Assembly (NCBI RefSeq): GCF_013141695.1
Contig: NZ_WHNY01000027.1
Coordinates: 1 to 64,000 of the forward strand
Source of the DNA: Paenibacillus plantarum
Lineage (GTDB): Bacteria > Bacillota > Bacilli > Paenibacillales > NBRC-103111
Length of the DNA stretch: 64,000 nucleotides
Direction: 5' to 3'
The notes under the pieces are model-generated. The model was given only the letters and a program-made list of their open reading frames with translations. It had not been told where the DNA came from and searched no databases. Below are positions 25,049-33,067 of the stretch, piece by piece (position 1 is the stretch's first letter; every line of letters begins with the position of its first letter). The translations under genes and the position numbers were made by a program.

Positions 25049-26596
25049 ATGTTTTTGCAAAGAAAAACGGGCTTATATGTATTCCTTGCCTTCAGATGGG
25101 CGTTGCTGCTGATCGGGCTCCTCATGTATGCCAAAAATAATCCAGTTACACCGGAGTTAGTGTTGACGGCTGTACTTTTCCAAACCCTATATAGCTTTGC
25201 TCAAATTAGAAACCTTCCGAAGGCAAAATTGCTAACAGCAATAATAGATGTATGTTTTAGTATTTATTTGATTAGCCAAACAGGAGGACTTTCGAGCCCA
25301 GTTCTTGTATACAGCTTCGCTGGCTTGATTACTTTCAAAAGGTTTGTAACTTGGAACGTATATTATTCCATCATACTCTTGTATTCGCTGCTTACTCCCC
25401 TGCTATTTTCCAGTGCAGCTTCATTGTCGATGCATGAGTATATGATCAAGCATCTTAATTATAGCTTTGTCGTGCTCATCTTCTTTATTTGCATGGGCAC
25501 GATCCATTACGGGATTAAGGTTGTTCGTAACGAATACAGGAAGCTCATGTTGGTGTATGCAACTAGTTCTTATGCGGCATCAGCTAAAAATCAGGGTGTG
25601 ATCCCTTATTCGGAAGGTGTGCTGAAGAAGGTGTTGGATGACCGCGAAGTCATTCTATGCTTAGTTGGTGCAAGCGATTCTGAAAAGCTTCAAAGCTGGA
25701 GACAGACTTACTATACGAATTATTTAAAACAAAATAGACCTTACTCTTTCAAAGTGTATGCGGACGTGCCTTCTCCGACAGGCGAGGTTTTGCCATTTTA
25801 TATTGAAACACTTAAGGATCGTCAGGGGAATATCTACGGTTGGTTGCTTGTGCAAGCGGGGAAGGACGAATTGACTGTTCTACATAAACTGTATATTCAC
25901 TTTCTACTCATCCGATTGGAAGCTGATCAATTTGTCAAAGGGGAATTGGCGCAAGCAGCAGAGACAGCAATTGGGAAAGAACGGGACATCATCGCGCAAA
26001 ATATTCATGATGGTATCGCACAGGAACTATTCTTTATCTCTATCCAGCTGTTTCAACTAAAACAATCCCTTCCGGCAAATACACGTGAGGAGACACTTCC
26101 TTTTGTCATGGAAGTTGAGAAGAAAGTCAAAGAGAGTCACCGTGATATTAGGCGGTTCATTATTGAACTGAAGGATGAGAAAAGAAAAATTAATCTTCAT
26201 CATGCCATAGAGAAACTGCTGCAACGGGTGACAGAGCACACAGAAGTAAAACCAACTTTTGAGAAGATAGGTTGGGTAGCACACGAACAGCTGGATATCG
26301 AGGAAGCGATTTATCATTTGGTCGAAGAAGCGGCGAATAACGTCATCAAGCATGCGCAAGCCAAACATATTTATGTGGAAATTGAGGTTACGAGTGTGCA
26401 ATGGGCGATAACAATTAGGGATGATGGAGTTGGAATGAAGTCGTCTAATGGGAATTCAGGAGGGAGTTACGGACTGGGAGGCATGGAAAATCGAATTAAA
26501 TCTTTGAATGGAGCGATCTCCTTTCACTCGGAACCTGGTAAGGGTACTACGATTATGGCTTATATTCCGCGAGAGAGGAGTATGGCTTATGTATAA
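25049..26596 (+). CDS. NarL-type sensor histidine kinase
   Basis: 515 residues. About five or six N-terminal membrane helices (to about 175), a GAF-like cytosolic region (about 190-300), then a HisKA_3 dimerisation domain with phospho-acceptor His in NIHDGIAQE (about 320) and an ATPase domain (EEAANNVIKHA, DDGVGM, YGLGGMENR, GKGTT). AGGAG lies 9 bases upstream. The membrane-embedded input with short loops suggests sensing of a membrane or small hydrophobic signal. It is divergent from the NarL-type regulator and cotranscribed with a receiver-only protein, overlapping it by 8 bases. Confidence 0.88.
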   Translation: MFLQRKTGLYVFLAFRWALLLIGLLMYAKNNPVTPELVLTAVLFQTLYSFAQIRNLPKAKLLTAIIDVCFSIYLISQTGGLSSPVLVYSFAGLITFKRFVTWNVYYSIILLYSLLTPLLFSSAASLSMHEYMIKHLNYSFVVLIFFICMGTIHYGIKVVRNEYRKLMLVYATSSYAASAKNQGVIPYSEGVLKKVLDDREVILCLVGASDSEKLQSWRQTYYTNYLKQNRPYSFKVYADVPSPTGEVLPFYIETLKDRQGNIYGWLLVQAGKDELTVLHKLYIHFLLIRLEADQFVKGELAQAAETAIGKERDIIAQNIHDGIAQELFFISIQLFQLKQSLPANTREETLPFVMEVEKKVKESHRDIRRFIIELKDEKRKINLHHAIEKLLQRVTEHTEVKPTFEKIGWVAHEQLDIEEAIYHLVEEAANNVIKHAQAKHIYVEIEVTSVQWAITIRDDGVGMKSSNGNSGGSYGLGGMENRIKSLNGAISFHSEPGKGTTIMAYIPRERSMAYV

Positions 26597-26987
26597 AGTT
26601 GTCATAGCTGACGATCGGAAGATGATTAGGGCAGGCCTGCATATGCTGCTTGAAAGTTGTGGCTCGTACACCGTAGCGGGAGAGGCATCTGACGGTAATG
26701 AAGCCGTATTACAATCACTGGCCCTTGTGCCCGATTTACTTCTTACCGATCTCAAAATGCCGGGGCAATGCATCATCGAGGGTGTCCGAATATTAAAGGA
26801 GAGATTACCGAATATAAAAATTATTATTTTAACCGCATTCGACGAAAGTGAAGATATTTATCGTGCATGTAAAGCAGGTGTGGACGGATATTTGATGAAA
26901 GATACCTGTCCGGAGACGATTCTTACTACAATTCATGAAGTGATGAAGGGGACCTCCATGTTTCAACCAAAGGAGAATTTGCTATGA
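26589..26987 (+). CDS. Receiver-only response regulator without output domain
   Basis: 132 residues, only a receiver domain. The acidic pocket (ADDRK), phospho-acceptor Asp (LLTDLKMPG), Thr (ILTA) and Lys (LMKD) are present. It stops where NarL-type proteins normally continue into a helix-turn-helix of about 70 residues, yet the next gene starts in a clean 4-base overlap, so this looks like a settled gene, not a random truncation. It starts within the end of the kinase gene. It may be a phosphate sink, or act by binding the HD-GYP-like neighbour. Confidence 0.8.
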   Translation: MYKVVIADDRKMIRAGLHMLLESCGSYTVAGEASDGNEAVLQSLALVPDLLLTDLKMPGQCIIEGVRILKERLPNIKIIILTAFDESEDIYRACKAGVDGYLMKDTCPETILTTIHEVMKGTSMFQPKENLL

Positions 26988-28105
26988 ACATAGTGCAGCG
27001 ATTCAGTAGACAACCAATTCATCAGCTATGTATGTTTATCATTGGCAGCATGGCTACATTATGCACATTGAGCGGTTTAGGCTATTGGCTGATTAGTCGA
27101 AATACAGAGTCTCACTTGTATATGATGGCATCGGCAACAGCCGCCGTATTTGGATGGGCGATGTATGGCTTGCAGCACCTGATGCCCGAACACAACCGGT
27201 ACTCGAAGATGATTGCTCCCGCTTTAATATTTCTGGTTATCGTTATAACCACTTTATATAATCCGTTAGCGTTGCAACAAATGTGGGTGGCGCTTATTTT
27301 TTTTCCAGTTATGCTCAGTTTGTTGGTTGAATTCAGGATTTACATGTATGGCACGCTCTTATTCTTAGTTTACTTTATTAGTTTTCAAATATTGGGCCCA
27401 AGCTTTACGTCATATGGGGATACTTCATCTATTATCATGGCGACAACGAAAGGTGTTTATGCGCTTGGTTGTATCATTTTAGGTGTTATTATTCAAACCA
27501 CCATGTTTCAATATAAACGCGATGCAGAAGCCTCCGCTTTTCAGAAACAGAAGCAGCAGGTGATTAATATGCTCCAATCCTTTATCTCGGTAGGAGAACG
27601 GAAAACGCAGACCTCACGCAAAGAAATTGGTGAAATGAGTACGTTGCTGAAGAAACTGGTTCATGCCTATGGCGGTCTAAGTGTTCAGGAGTGGGAGATT
27701 GATTTACTTTCACTCATGCATTTTGTGAGCAGGGTGAAATTGCCGGATTATATGTTTGAAAAAGAAGGTAAATTATCGGAATTTGAGTACGAAGTTGTAC
27801 AGGAGCATTGCTATATGGCGAGGGAACTGTGCGAAGGTATTCCGGATTTCCAGGGAGTAGAGAGGGTATTCTTGTATCATCATGAAAAAATAGATGGCAC
27901 CGGTTATCCATTTCGCCTAGAAGGAGCTCAAATTCCAGTCCTATCGCAGATGCTTGGTATTGTAGAAATGTATCTCGCGATGACAACGCCGCGTTCCTAT
28001 AGGAAGGAAACCTCGAAACAGGAGTCCTATGCGGAAATTCAAAAACTGACTAATTTGTCGTTTCAAGCAGACATCGTCGAAGCGTTCGGTAAAGTGATTG
28101 ATTGA
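26984..28105 (+). CDS. Membrane protein with degenerate HD-GYP domain
   Basis: 373 residues. About six membrane helices (about 15-175), a short coiled coil, then an HD-GYP-related domain. The GYP half is clear (HHEKIDGTGYP, about 299-309), but the HD pair of the usual LLHDIGK motif is replaced by LMHFVSR (about 243-249), losing a metal-binding Asp. Catalysis on cyclic di-GMP is therefore doubtful; it may be a binding or regulatory protein. It overlaps the receiver-only gene by 4 bases (ATGA), so a physical partnership with that receiver is likely. Confidence 0.75.
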   Translation: MNIVQRFSRQPIHQLCMFIIGSMATLCTLSGLGYWLISRNTESHLYMMASATAAVFGWAMYGLQHLMPEHNRYSKMIAPALIFLVIVITTLYNPLALQQMWVALIFFPVMLSLLVEFRIYMYGTLLFLVYFISFQILGPSFTSYGDTSSIIMATTKGVYALGCIILGVIIQTTMFQYKRDAEASAFQKQKQQVINMLQSFISVGERKTQTSRKEIGEMSTLLKKLVHAYGGLSVQEWEIDLLSLMHFVSRVKLPDYMFEKEGKLSEFEYEVVQEHCYMARELCEGIPDFQGVERVFLYHHEKIDGTGYPFRLEGAQIPVLSQMLGIVEMYLAMTTPRSYRKETSKQESYAEIQKLTNLSFQADIVEAFGKVID

Positions 28106-28212
28106 GGATTTACACATAATCTCCTGCCGTGGTGTGGCATATTAGTAACAGTCACAATTGGCTGTAAATTGCCGCAACTCATTACACAAGGCAAGGAGTG
28201 CATGACATCCAT

Positions 28213-28983
28213 ATGAAAATCTTGCGCATTCTCCTATTTTCCCTAGCTCTTATGGCGAGTCAAATGACCATGGTCTCAGCGGATGGAACCTATCATTTTG
28301 GTTTCAAAAAGAGTGTCAACGGCCAGCCGCCATCGATCGATGAAGAGGGATTCAAGGGCCTCTTGAAGCAGCACGGCGCTGTTTTTACAGGCGATCAGAC
28401 GCAAAAGGAATTGTACTTAACCTTCGATAACGGGTATGAACAAGGCTACACAGGTCGAATTCTGGATGTGCTCAAAGAGAAGCAGGTACCGGCTATCTTT
28501 TTCGTGACAGGCCACTATATTCGGACAGAATCAGAGTTGCTTAAGCGCATGGCCGCCGAGGGGCATCTGATTGGCAACCATTCATGGAGCCATCCCGATA
28601 TGAGTCAGATTCCGGCGGAGCGCATTCAGAAAGAGCTTAATCAAGTGAAAGACGAGGTCGCCGCGGTGACGGGGCAAAAGGACATGCACTATCTGCGTGC
28701 GCCGCGTGGTATATTCAACGACCGTTCGCTGGCTGTCAGCCATGGGTTGAACTACACGAATGTGTTCTGGTCCGTTGCGTATCGCGACTGGGAACCTAAG
28801 AAGCAGAAGGGCTGGGAGTATGCGTATAAAAATGTGATGGCCCAGCTGCATCCAGGTGCCGTCATCCTGTTGCACTCCGTGTCCAGCGACAATACGGAGG
28901 CGCTGGGTAGAATCATTGACGCTGCGCGGGCGCAGGGCTACCAGTTCAAAAGCCTGGACGAGATGAAGCTTCGCACACCGTAA
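28213..28983 (+). CDS. pdaA: Polysaccharide deacetylase, PdaA-like (spore cortex)
   Basis: About 256 residues, signal peptide then NodB deacetylase domain. Motif 1 is TFDNGYE, the PdaA variant of TFDDG; motif 2 is NHSWSHPDM with the metal-binding His pair; motif 3 is RAPRGIF. The lead segment DGTYHFGFKKS is typical of PdaA, which makes muramic delta-lactam in the spore cortex and is needed for germination. An AAGGAG at 28193-28198 is 14 bases from the ATG at 28213; a GTG at 28198 overlaps it. Monocistronic with a strong terminator. Confidence 0.85.
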   Translation: MKILRILLFSLALMASQMTMVSADGTYHFGFKKSVNGQPPSIDEEGFKGLLKQHGAVFTGDQTQKELYLTFDNGYEQGYTGRILDVLKEKQVPAIFFVTGHYIRTESELLKRMAAEGHLIGNHSWSHPDMSQIPAERIQKELNQVKDEVAAVTGQKDMHYLRAPRGIFNDRSLAVSHGLNYTNVFWSVAYRDWEPKKQKGWEYAYKNVMAQLHPGAVILLHSVSSDNTEALGRIIDAARAQGYQFKSLDEMKLRTP

Positions 28984-28991
28984 AAGGATAG

Positions 28992-29028
28992 GAAAACCCC
29001 CTTAGCTGCTGTAGCTAAGGGGGTTTTT
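28992..29028 (+). terminator. Rho-independent terminator
   Basis: AAAACCCCCTTAGCT pairs with AGCTAAGGGGGTTTT around a short loop, with an added T tract. It ends the pdaA transcript. Confidence 0.92.
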
Positions 29029-29503
29029 GGGTTGAGGCTGTCCCTACGTCGCACAGGTTAGCTCAACGCTTGCATGACTCGCTTGGTAGTCCAACGCGCG
29101 CACGTCGCGCCTGTTAGCCCAAGTTCGCAGGTTTCGCCTAGTAACTCAACGCGCGCACGCCGCGCCTGTTAGCCCAACGCTCACGCGTCGCCACCGATTA
29201 GATGGATTTTATACAGCTATTTTTGCGATAATCCCGTGGATTTTCCAAATAGATGGATTTCATGTAGCTAATTCAAGCGATATTCCCGCCAAAGCCGAAT
29301 TCCGTTAGAAATAACGGGATGTTTTCCATCTAAATCGAATTTCGAGTGGAAAAGGTTCAATTTAACTACGTATTTTACAGTTATTTCAGTCCGAGGGCAT
29401 CCGCCGCACAGGACGCAGGTGGCTTTTCTCGCTCTATTCACCCGACGCCATCAGTCCCGCCGGATGCTCACCCGAATTCACACACGTCTCACTAAAGCTA
29501 AAA
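29029..29503. other. Repeat-bearing gap between pdaA and foldase gene
   Basis: No gene. About 29092-29180 holds an imperfect tandem repeat with a period near 56 bases (phrase CAACGCGCGCACG, then CGCGCCTGTTAGCCCAA). 29197-29387 holds palindromic modules. No clear terminator for the foldase gene was seen; the modules may serve that role. Confidence 0.6.
29197..29387. repeat. Modular palindromic repeat cluster R3
   Basis: Modules pair TTAGATGGA with TACAGCTATT, TAGATGGA with a TGTAGCTAATT half, AACGGGATG with TCCATCTAAAT, and TAACTACGTA with TACAGTTATT. Half-sites match the other clusters of the window but are mixed. Confidence 0.75.
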
Positions 29504-30415
29504 CTAGGTTGTCTTAGTCAAATCAGCAAGATTGTTTTCGATCTTTGCTTCGGATTTCTTTTGCTCCAACCAAGTCTGGGAAAGCGTTGAAATCTTTTGA
29601 TCGACTAACGATTGTTTAATTGTAGCTGTTTTGTCTGCAAGTGTTGGTGTTGAAGCTGCTTTATGATCCGTTACTTTAATGACATCGTAACCTGTTGCTG
29701 TTTGTACCGCCGAGCTAACACCGCCTGTTTCCAAAGCAAATGCCGCGGCTTCAAACACCGGATCTCCTTGTCCTGCCGAGATATAGCCTAGATCTCCGCC
29801 TTTATCCTTGGTTGCTGCATCCGTGGAACTTTCCTTCGCAAGTGCTGCGAAATCCCCGCCGCTTTTCAACTTCGCTATTATTGCATTAGCCTCAGCTTCC
29901 GTTGCTACAGAGATATGAGAAGCTTTGACTTGTGCAGGTACTTTTAATGATTCTAAATTTTCATCATAATATTTTTTGATTTCATCGTCTGTGACCGTGA
30001 CTTGTGGCTCCAAAATCTTTTTCAACGTCACTTGCGATTGCATGTTTTTCTTCAAATCGTCCAGTGTCATGCCGTAGTTGGCAAGTGCTTGGTTAAATTC
30101 ATCCTCAGAGCCATATGTTGCTTTGATCGTTTGAATCTCGTTCGTCACATCGGCATCTGTGATCTGAATTCCCGCTTTTTTACTCTCTTGGCTGATAAGC
30201 TCTTCTGTGATCATCGAGTCTAACGTTTGTGCCCCGCCACTTGCTACCAACGCGTTATACAGCTTCGTCGTGCTTATTTCAACTCCATTGACCTTGGCAA
30301 CAGCTTTCTCATCGTTATTTTTAGAAACGGGTGGGAAAACCGAAGCATAAGCGATCAAGACGACCAGTAGGGCGGATGATGTCCACACCCATGTGCGATT
30401 ATTTTTTGAATTCAT
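29504..30415 (-). CDS. Membrane-anchored parvulin-type peptidyl-prolyl isomerase (PrsA/SurA-like foldase)
   Basis: About 303 residues. One N-terminal membrane helix (about 10-27) with no lipobox, so it is an anchored variant and not a PrsA lipoprotein. A SurA-like helical N domain (VNGVEISTTKLYNALV) precedes a single parvulin domain (KASHISVATE, then GGDLGYISAGQGDPVFEAA). It would help fold exported proteins outside the membrane. GAGGA lies 8-9 bases before the ATG at 30415. It is divergent from trxB and shares a 270-base control region with palindromes, so the two may be coregulated. Confidence 0.87.
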   Translation of the reverse strand: MNSKNNRTWVWTSSALLVVLIAYASVFPPVSKNNDEKAVAKVNGVEISTTKLYNALVASGGAQTLDSMITEELISQESKKAGIQITDADVTNEIQTIKATYGSEDEFNQALANYGMTLDDLKKNMQSQVTLKKILEPQVTVTDDEIKKYYDENLESLKVPAQVKASHISVATEAEANAIIAKLKSGGDFAALAKESSTDAATKDKGGDLGYISAGQGDPVFEAAAFALETGGVSSAVQTATGYDVIKVTDHKAASTPTLADKTATIKQSLVDQKISTLSQTWLEQKKSEAKIENNLADLTKTT

Positions 30416-30546
30416 GTATATACGTCCTCTCGTGATGTGACTGTTGGTGTCGTTCTCGTTCTGAATCTCATTATGCCTGACCAAGCTGAAGGAAGTATGA
30501 GTGGAAGCTGAACGTGAGCTTAATACATAATAGGTACACATCATTT

Positions 30547-30567
30547 AATTGTACACAATTTAATTGT
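30547..30567. promoter_or_regulatory. OhrR/MarR-like palindrome, site 1
   Basis: AATTGT-AC-ACAATT (30547-30560) is a perfect inverted repeat, overlapping a second one, ACAATT-T-AATTGT (30555-30567). The latter closely resembles the B. subtilis OhrR operator halves TACAATT and AATTGTA. It ends at the first base of the trxB -35 box. Confidence 0.6.
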
Positions 30568-30595
30568 TGACAAAGTTGATCGTGATTGGTATGAT
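30567..30595 (+). promoter_or_regulatory. Sigma-A promoter of trxB-trxA-tpx
   Basis: TTGACA (30567-30572), 17-base spacer, TATGAT (30590-30595). Excellent spacing and box match, about 90 bases before trxB. Confidence 0.85.
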
Positions 30596-30621
30596 TCATT
30601 CATAAGGTTTGCTACAAATTT

Positions 30622-30635
30622 AATTGTACACAATG
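30622..30635. promoter_or_regulatory. OhrR/MarR-like palindrome, site 2
   Basis: AATTGT-AC-ACAATG, the same element as site 1 with one mismatch, placed about 20-30 bases after the predicted transcription start. The two sites bracket the promoter. Confidence 0.55.
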
Positions 30636-30683
30636 TTAATTGAATGGCATCAGCAACTCGGTAGTAAAAAAGGAGGAATTCCT

Positions 30684-31652
30684 ATGCATCACAAAGCAAT
30701 CATTATCGGAACAGGACCCGCGGGACTAACCGCAGCCATCTACTTAGCAAGAGCGAACATCTCACCGCTTGTTATAGAGGGTATACAGCCAGGTGGTCAA
30801 CTGACCACAACAACAGAAGTCGATAACTTCCCAGGTTTCCCTGATGGGATTACAGGACCTGAGCTAATGGACAACATGCGGAAACAAGCGCTTCGCTTCG
30901 GGGCAACGATTCAGTCGGGGCGCGTAACGGAAGTGGATTTCTCTAGGCGTCCATTTACCTTATTTCTCGAGGATGGCGGGCAATTGACCGCGGACTCGCT
31001 AATTATTTCAACAGGTGCAACAGCTAAGAAATTGGGGATACCTGGTGAAGCCGACAATATTGGCAAAGGGGTAAGTACTTGCGCAACATGTGACGGATTT
31101 TTCTTCCGTAACAAAAAAATCATCGTTATCGGCGGCGGTGACACAGCAATGGAAGAGGCACAGTTTTTGACTCGATTCGCTTCCGAAGTGCGTGTGGTTC
31201 ATCGCAGAGATGATCTCAAAGCTTCGAAAATCATGCAGGATCACGCTCGCGGCAATAGCAAAGTAGCTTGGAGCTTAAACCGTACACCACTTGAAGTGGT
31301 GGCAGGGCCGATGGGTGTGACAGGACTGAAAGTCCATAACAACGCTACAGGTGAAGAAGAGCTACTTGAGGCGGACGGGATTTTCCTAGCGATTGGGCAT
31401 ACCCCGAATACCGGTTTCTTAGGCGGGCAGCTGCCAACCGATGAGCTTGGTTACTTGCAAGTAATCCCAGGTACGTCCCAAACGTCGATCCCAGGGGTGT
31501 TTGCTTGTGGCGATGTACAAGATCGGATCTATCGCCAAGCGATAACTTCAGCAGGAAGCGGTTGTATGGCCGCACTTGATGCCGAACGTTTTATTTCGGA
31601 GCATGCTTCACAAGAGCAAGTACTACAAGGAGGAATGAGCTATGTCCGTTAA
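30684..31652 (+). CDS. trxB: Thioredoxin reductase
   Basis: 322-residue flavoprotein that reduces thioredoxin with NADPH. FAD motif GTGPAGLTAA (about 9-18), redox pair CATC (about 133-136), NADPH motif IGGGDTAMEEA, and C-terminal FAD motif GVFACGDVQD are in order. AAGGAGG lies 7 bases before the ATG at 30684. It is the first gene of trxB-trxA-tpx, giving the full chain NADPH to TrxB to TrxA to thiol peroxidase. The downstream trxA start lies inside its end (11-base overlap). OhrR-like palindromes suggest induction by peroxide or organic hydroperoxide. Confidence 0.93.
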   Translation: MHHKAIIIGTGPAGLTAAIYLARANISPLVIEGIQPGGQLTTTTEVDNFPGFPDGITGPELMDNMRKQALRFGATIQSGRVTEVDFSRRPFTLFLEDGGQLTADSLIISTGATAKKLGIPGEADNIGKGVSTCATCDGFFFRNKKIIVIGGGDTAMEEAQFLTRFASEVRVVHRRDDLKASKIMQDHARGNSKVAWSLNRTPLEVVAGPMGVTGLKVHNNATGEEELLEADGIFLAIGHTPNTGFLGGQLPTDELGYLQVIPGTSQTSIPGVFACGDVQDRIYRQAITSAGSGCMAALDAERFISEHASQEQVLQGGMSYVR

Positions 31653-31953
31653 TCATATATCTGATGCTACTTTTCAAAATGAAACAAGTACCGGTACCGT
31701 CCTCGTCGATTTCTGGGCGCCATGGTGCGGCCCTTGTAAAATGATCGCTCCGATCCTAGACGAACTATCAGCTGAAGTCGGTGACTCCGCGAAAATCGTT
31801 AAAATCAACGTCGATGACAACCCAGAGTCTGCTGCGAAATATAACGTGATGAGCATCCCAACCTTACTTGTTTTTAAAGATGGGCAAGTGGTCGATCAGT
31901 TGGTTGGGTTGCAAAGCAAAGAGAAGTTGAAGGCTGTTATTGCAGCGGTTTAA
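31642..31953 (+). CDS. trxA: Thioredoxin
   Basis: 103-residue thioredoxin with the WCGPC active site (about 28-32), the cis-proline loop (MSIPTLLVF) and full family length. Its ATG overlaps the trxB end, with GGAGG just upstream, so the two are translationally coupled. It would carry electrons from TrxB to Tpx in this operon and probably to other cytosolic targets. Since a housekeeping trxA is usually elsewhere in Bacilli, this may be a second, stress-linked copy. Confidence 0.93.
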   Translation: MSVNHISDATFQNETSTGTVLVDFWAPWCGPCKMIAPILDELSAEVGDSAKIVKINVDDNPESAAKYNVMSIPTLLVFKDGQVVDQLVGLQSKEKLKAVIAAV

Positions 31954-32012
31954 GCTAGGTCGAAATACTACGAAAAACAAACCATTCACATATACCTTAG
32001 GAGGACTATGAT

Positions 32013-32543
32013 ATGACACAGACACAACTACAAGAACGCACAGGCATCGCTACCCTTGGCGGCAATCCAATTACTTTACTGGGGCCAGAAATCAAAGTAG
32101 GGGATCAAGCGCCTGATTTTAAAGTGAATAAGGATCTGATGACTGAAGTTAGCCTGGCGGATTATGCGGGTAAAGTGAAGCTCATTTCCGTTGTGCCATC
32201 CGTCGATACAGGGACATGTGACGCTCAGACGCGCCGCTTCAATGTGGAAGCCGACAAACTTGGTGACGACGTCGTTATTTTGACGATATCGGTGGATTTG
32301 CCTTTTGCACAAAGCCGTTTCTGTGGTGCTGCGGGGATTGATAAAGTCGTCACCCTTTCCGATTACAAAAATCGCTCGTTCGGTCAAGCATATGGCGTGC
32401 TTATCAAAGAGATTCAGTTGGATCAGCGTGCGATCTTCATCGTGGATGCGAATGATACAGTTCGCTATGTGGAGTATTTGACTGAAATGAGTCACCATCC
32501 GGATTATGAGGCAGCTTTGAAGGCGTTGAGAGCGTTAGTGTAA
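32013..32543 (+). CDS. tpx: Thiol peroxidase (atypical 2-Cys peroxiredoxin)
   Basis: 176 residues. Peroxidatic Cys in VDTGTCDAQTRRF (about 69) and resolving Cys in AQSRFCGAAG (about 103), with the 34-residue spacing of Tpx. Reduces peroxides using thioredoxin. AGGAGG precedes the ATG, and a 59-base gap separates it from trxA. Placement after trxB-trxA is functionally logical. Confidence 0.93.
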   Translation: MTQTQLQERTGIATLGGNPITLLGPEIKVGDQAPDFKVNKDLMTEVSLADYAGKVKLISVVPSVDTGTCDAQTRRFNVEADKLGDDVVILTISVDLPFAQSRFCGAAGIDKVVTLSDYKNRSFGQAYGVLIKEIQLDQRAIFIVDANDTVRYVEYLTEMSHHPDYEAALKALRALV

Positions 32544-32572
32544 ATGCGTTAGTGTAAAATGTCGAGATGAAA

Positions 32573-32612
32573 GAAAAGAGCAGTCATCCCTTGTGGGATG
32601 GCTGCTCTTTAG
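32573..32612 (+). terminator. Rho-independent terminator
   Basis: AAAGAGCAG-CATCCC and GGGATG-CTGCTCTTT form a long stem with one T/G mismatch. It ends the trxB-trxA-tpx operon. Confidence 0.85.
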
Positions 32613-32625
32613 CGTTGGAGATAAC

Positions 32626-32940
32626 TGTGCGCAAGGGCATCAGTCTGGCCGGCGACGGTACGCTAGCGCACAAAAATTGTGCGCAAGGGCATCAGCGTGG
32701 TCTGTGGCGGCACGCTAGCGCACAAAAATTGTGCGCAAGGGCATCAGCGTGGTCGGCGGCGGCACGCTAGCGCACAAAAACTGTGCGCAAGGGCGTTAGC
32801 CCGGCCGGCGACGGCACGCTAGCGCACAAAAATTGTGCGCAAGGGCATCAAGCCGGTCGGCGATGGCACGCATAGCGCACAAAAATTGTGCGCAAGGACA
32901 TTAGCCCGGCCGGCGACGGCAAGCCTAGCGCACAAAAGTA
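32626..32940. repeat. 52-bp tandem array, six copies, with hairpin at every junction
   Basis: The phrase TGTGCGCAAG recurs at 32626, 32678, 32730, 32782, 32834 and 32887, period 52-53. At each junction GCGCACAA-AAA(or similar)-TTGTGCGC forms an 8-bp hairpin. Unit interiors vary (TCTGGCCGGCGACGG and variants). No unique spacers, so not CRISPR. Reading frames across it are repeat products. Confidence 0.9.
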
Positions 32941-33030
32941 CAAAAGAATGTTGTATGTACAATATTCTTTTGTTTGACGGCGCATGTAGTAGGGTAATGT
33001 TGTATGCTGTACAACATTTGTTTTCGCCGG
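32941..33030. terminator. Two hairpins downstream of helicase gene
   Basis: CAAAAGAAT and ATTCTTTTG (about 32940-32971), and AATGTTGTA and TACAACATT (about 32997-33019), each form 9-bp stems. Read on the minus strand they follow the helicase stop; the leftmost is followed by T-rich sequence. Probable terminator and processing hairpin. Confidence 0.55.
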
Positions 33031-33067
33031 GAACGACACAATCTAAAGCAGCAGATCAAAATAGCCG

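Noticed and set aside
26508..26588. Longer start for the receiver-only protein
   Set aside because: It would overlap the kinase ATPase-domain coding by 80 more bases and add residues not seen in receivers. The ATG at 26589 begins exactly at the receiver fold.
28100..28197. Sigma-G promoter for pdaA
   Set aside because: CATATTA near 28138 fits a -10, but the -35 match at the right distance is poor. A forespore promoter is expected from biology but not shown by the sequence.
32626..32940. CRISPR-like regular repeat array
   Set aside because: Units are contiguous 52-bp repeats with related interiors and no unique spacers, and no cas genes are near.
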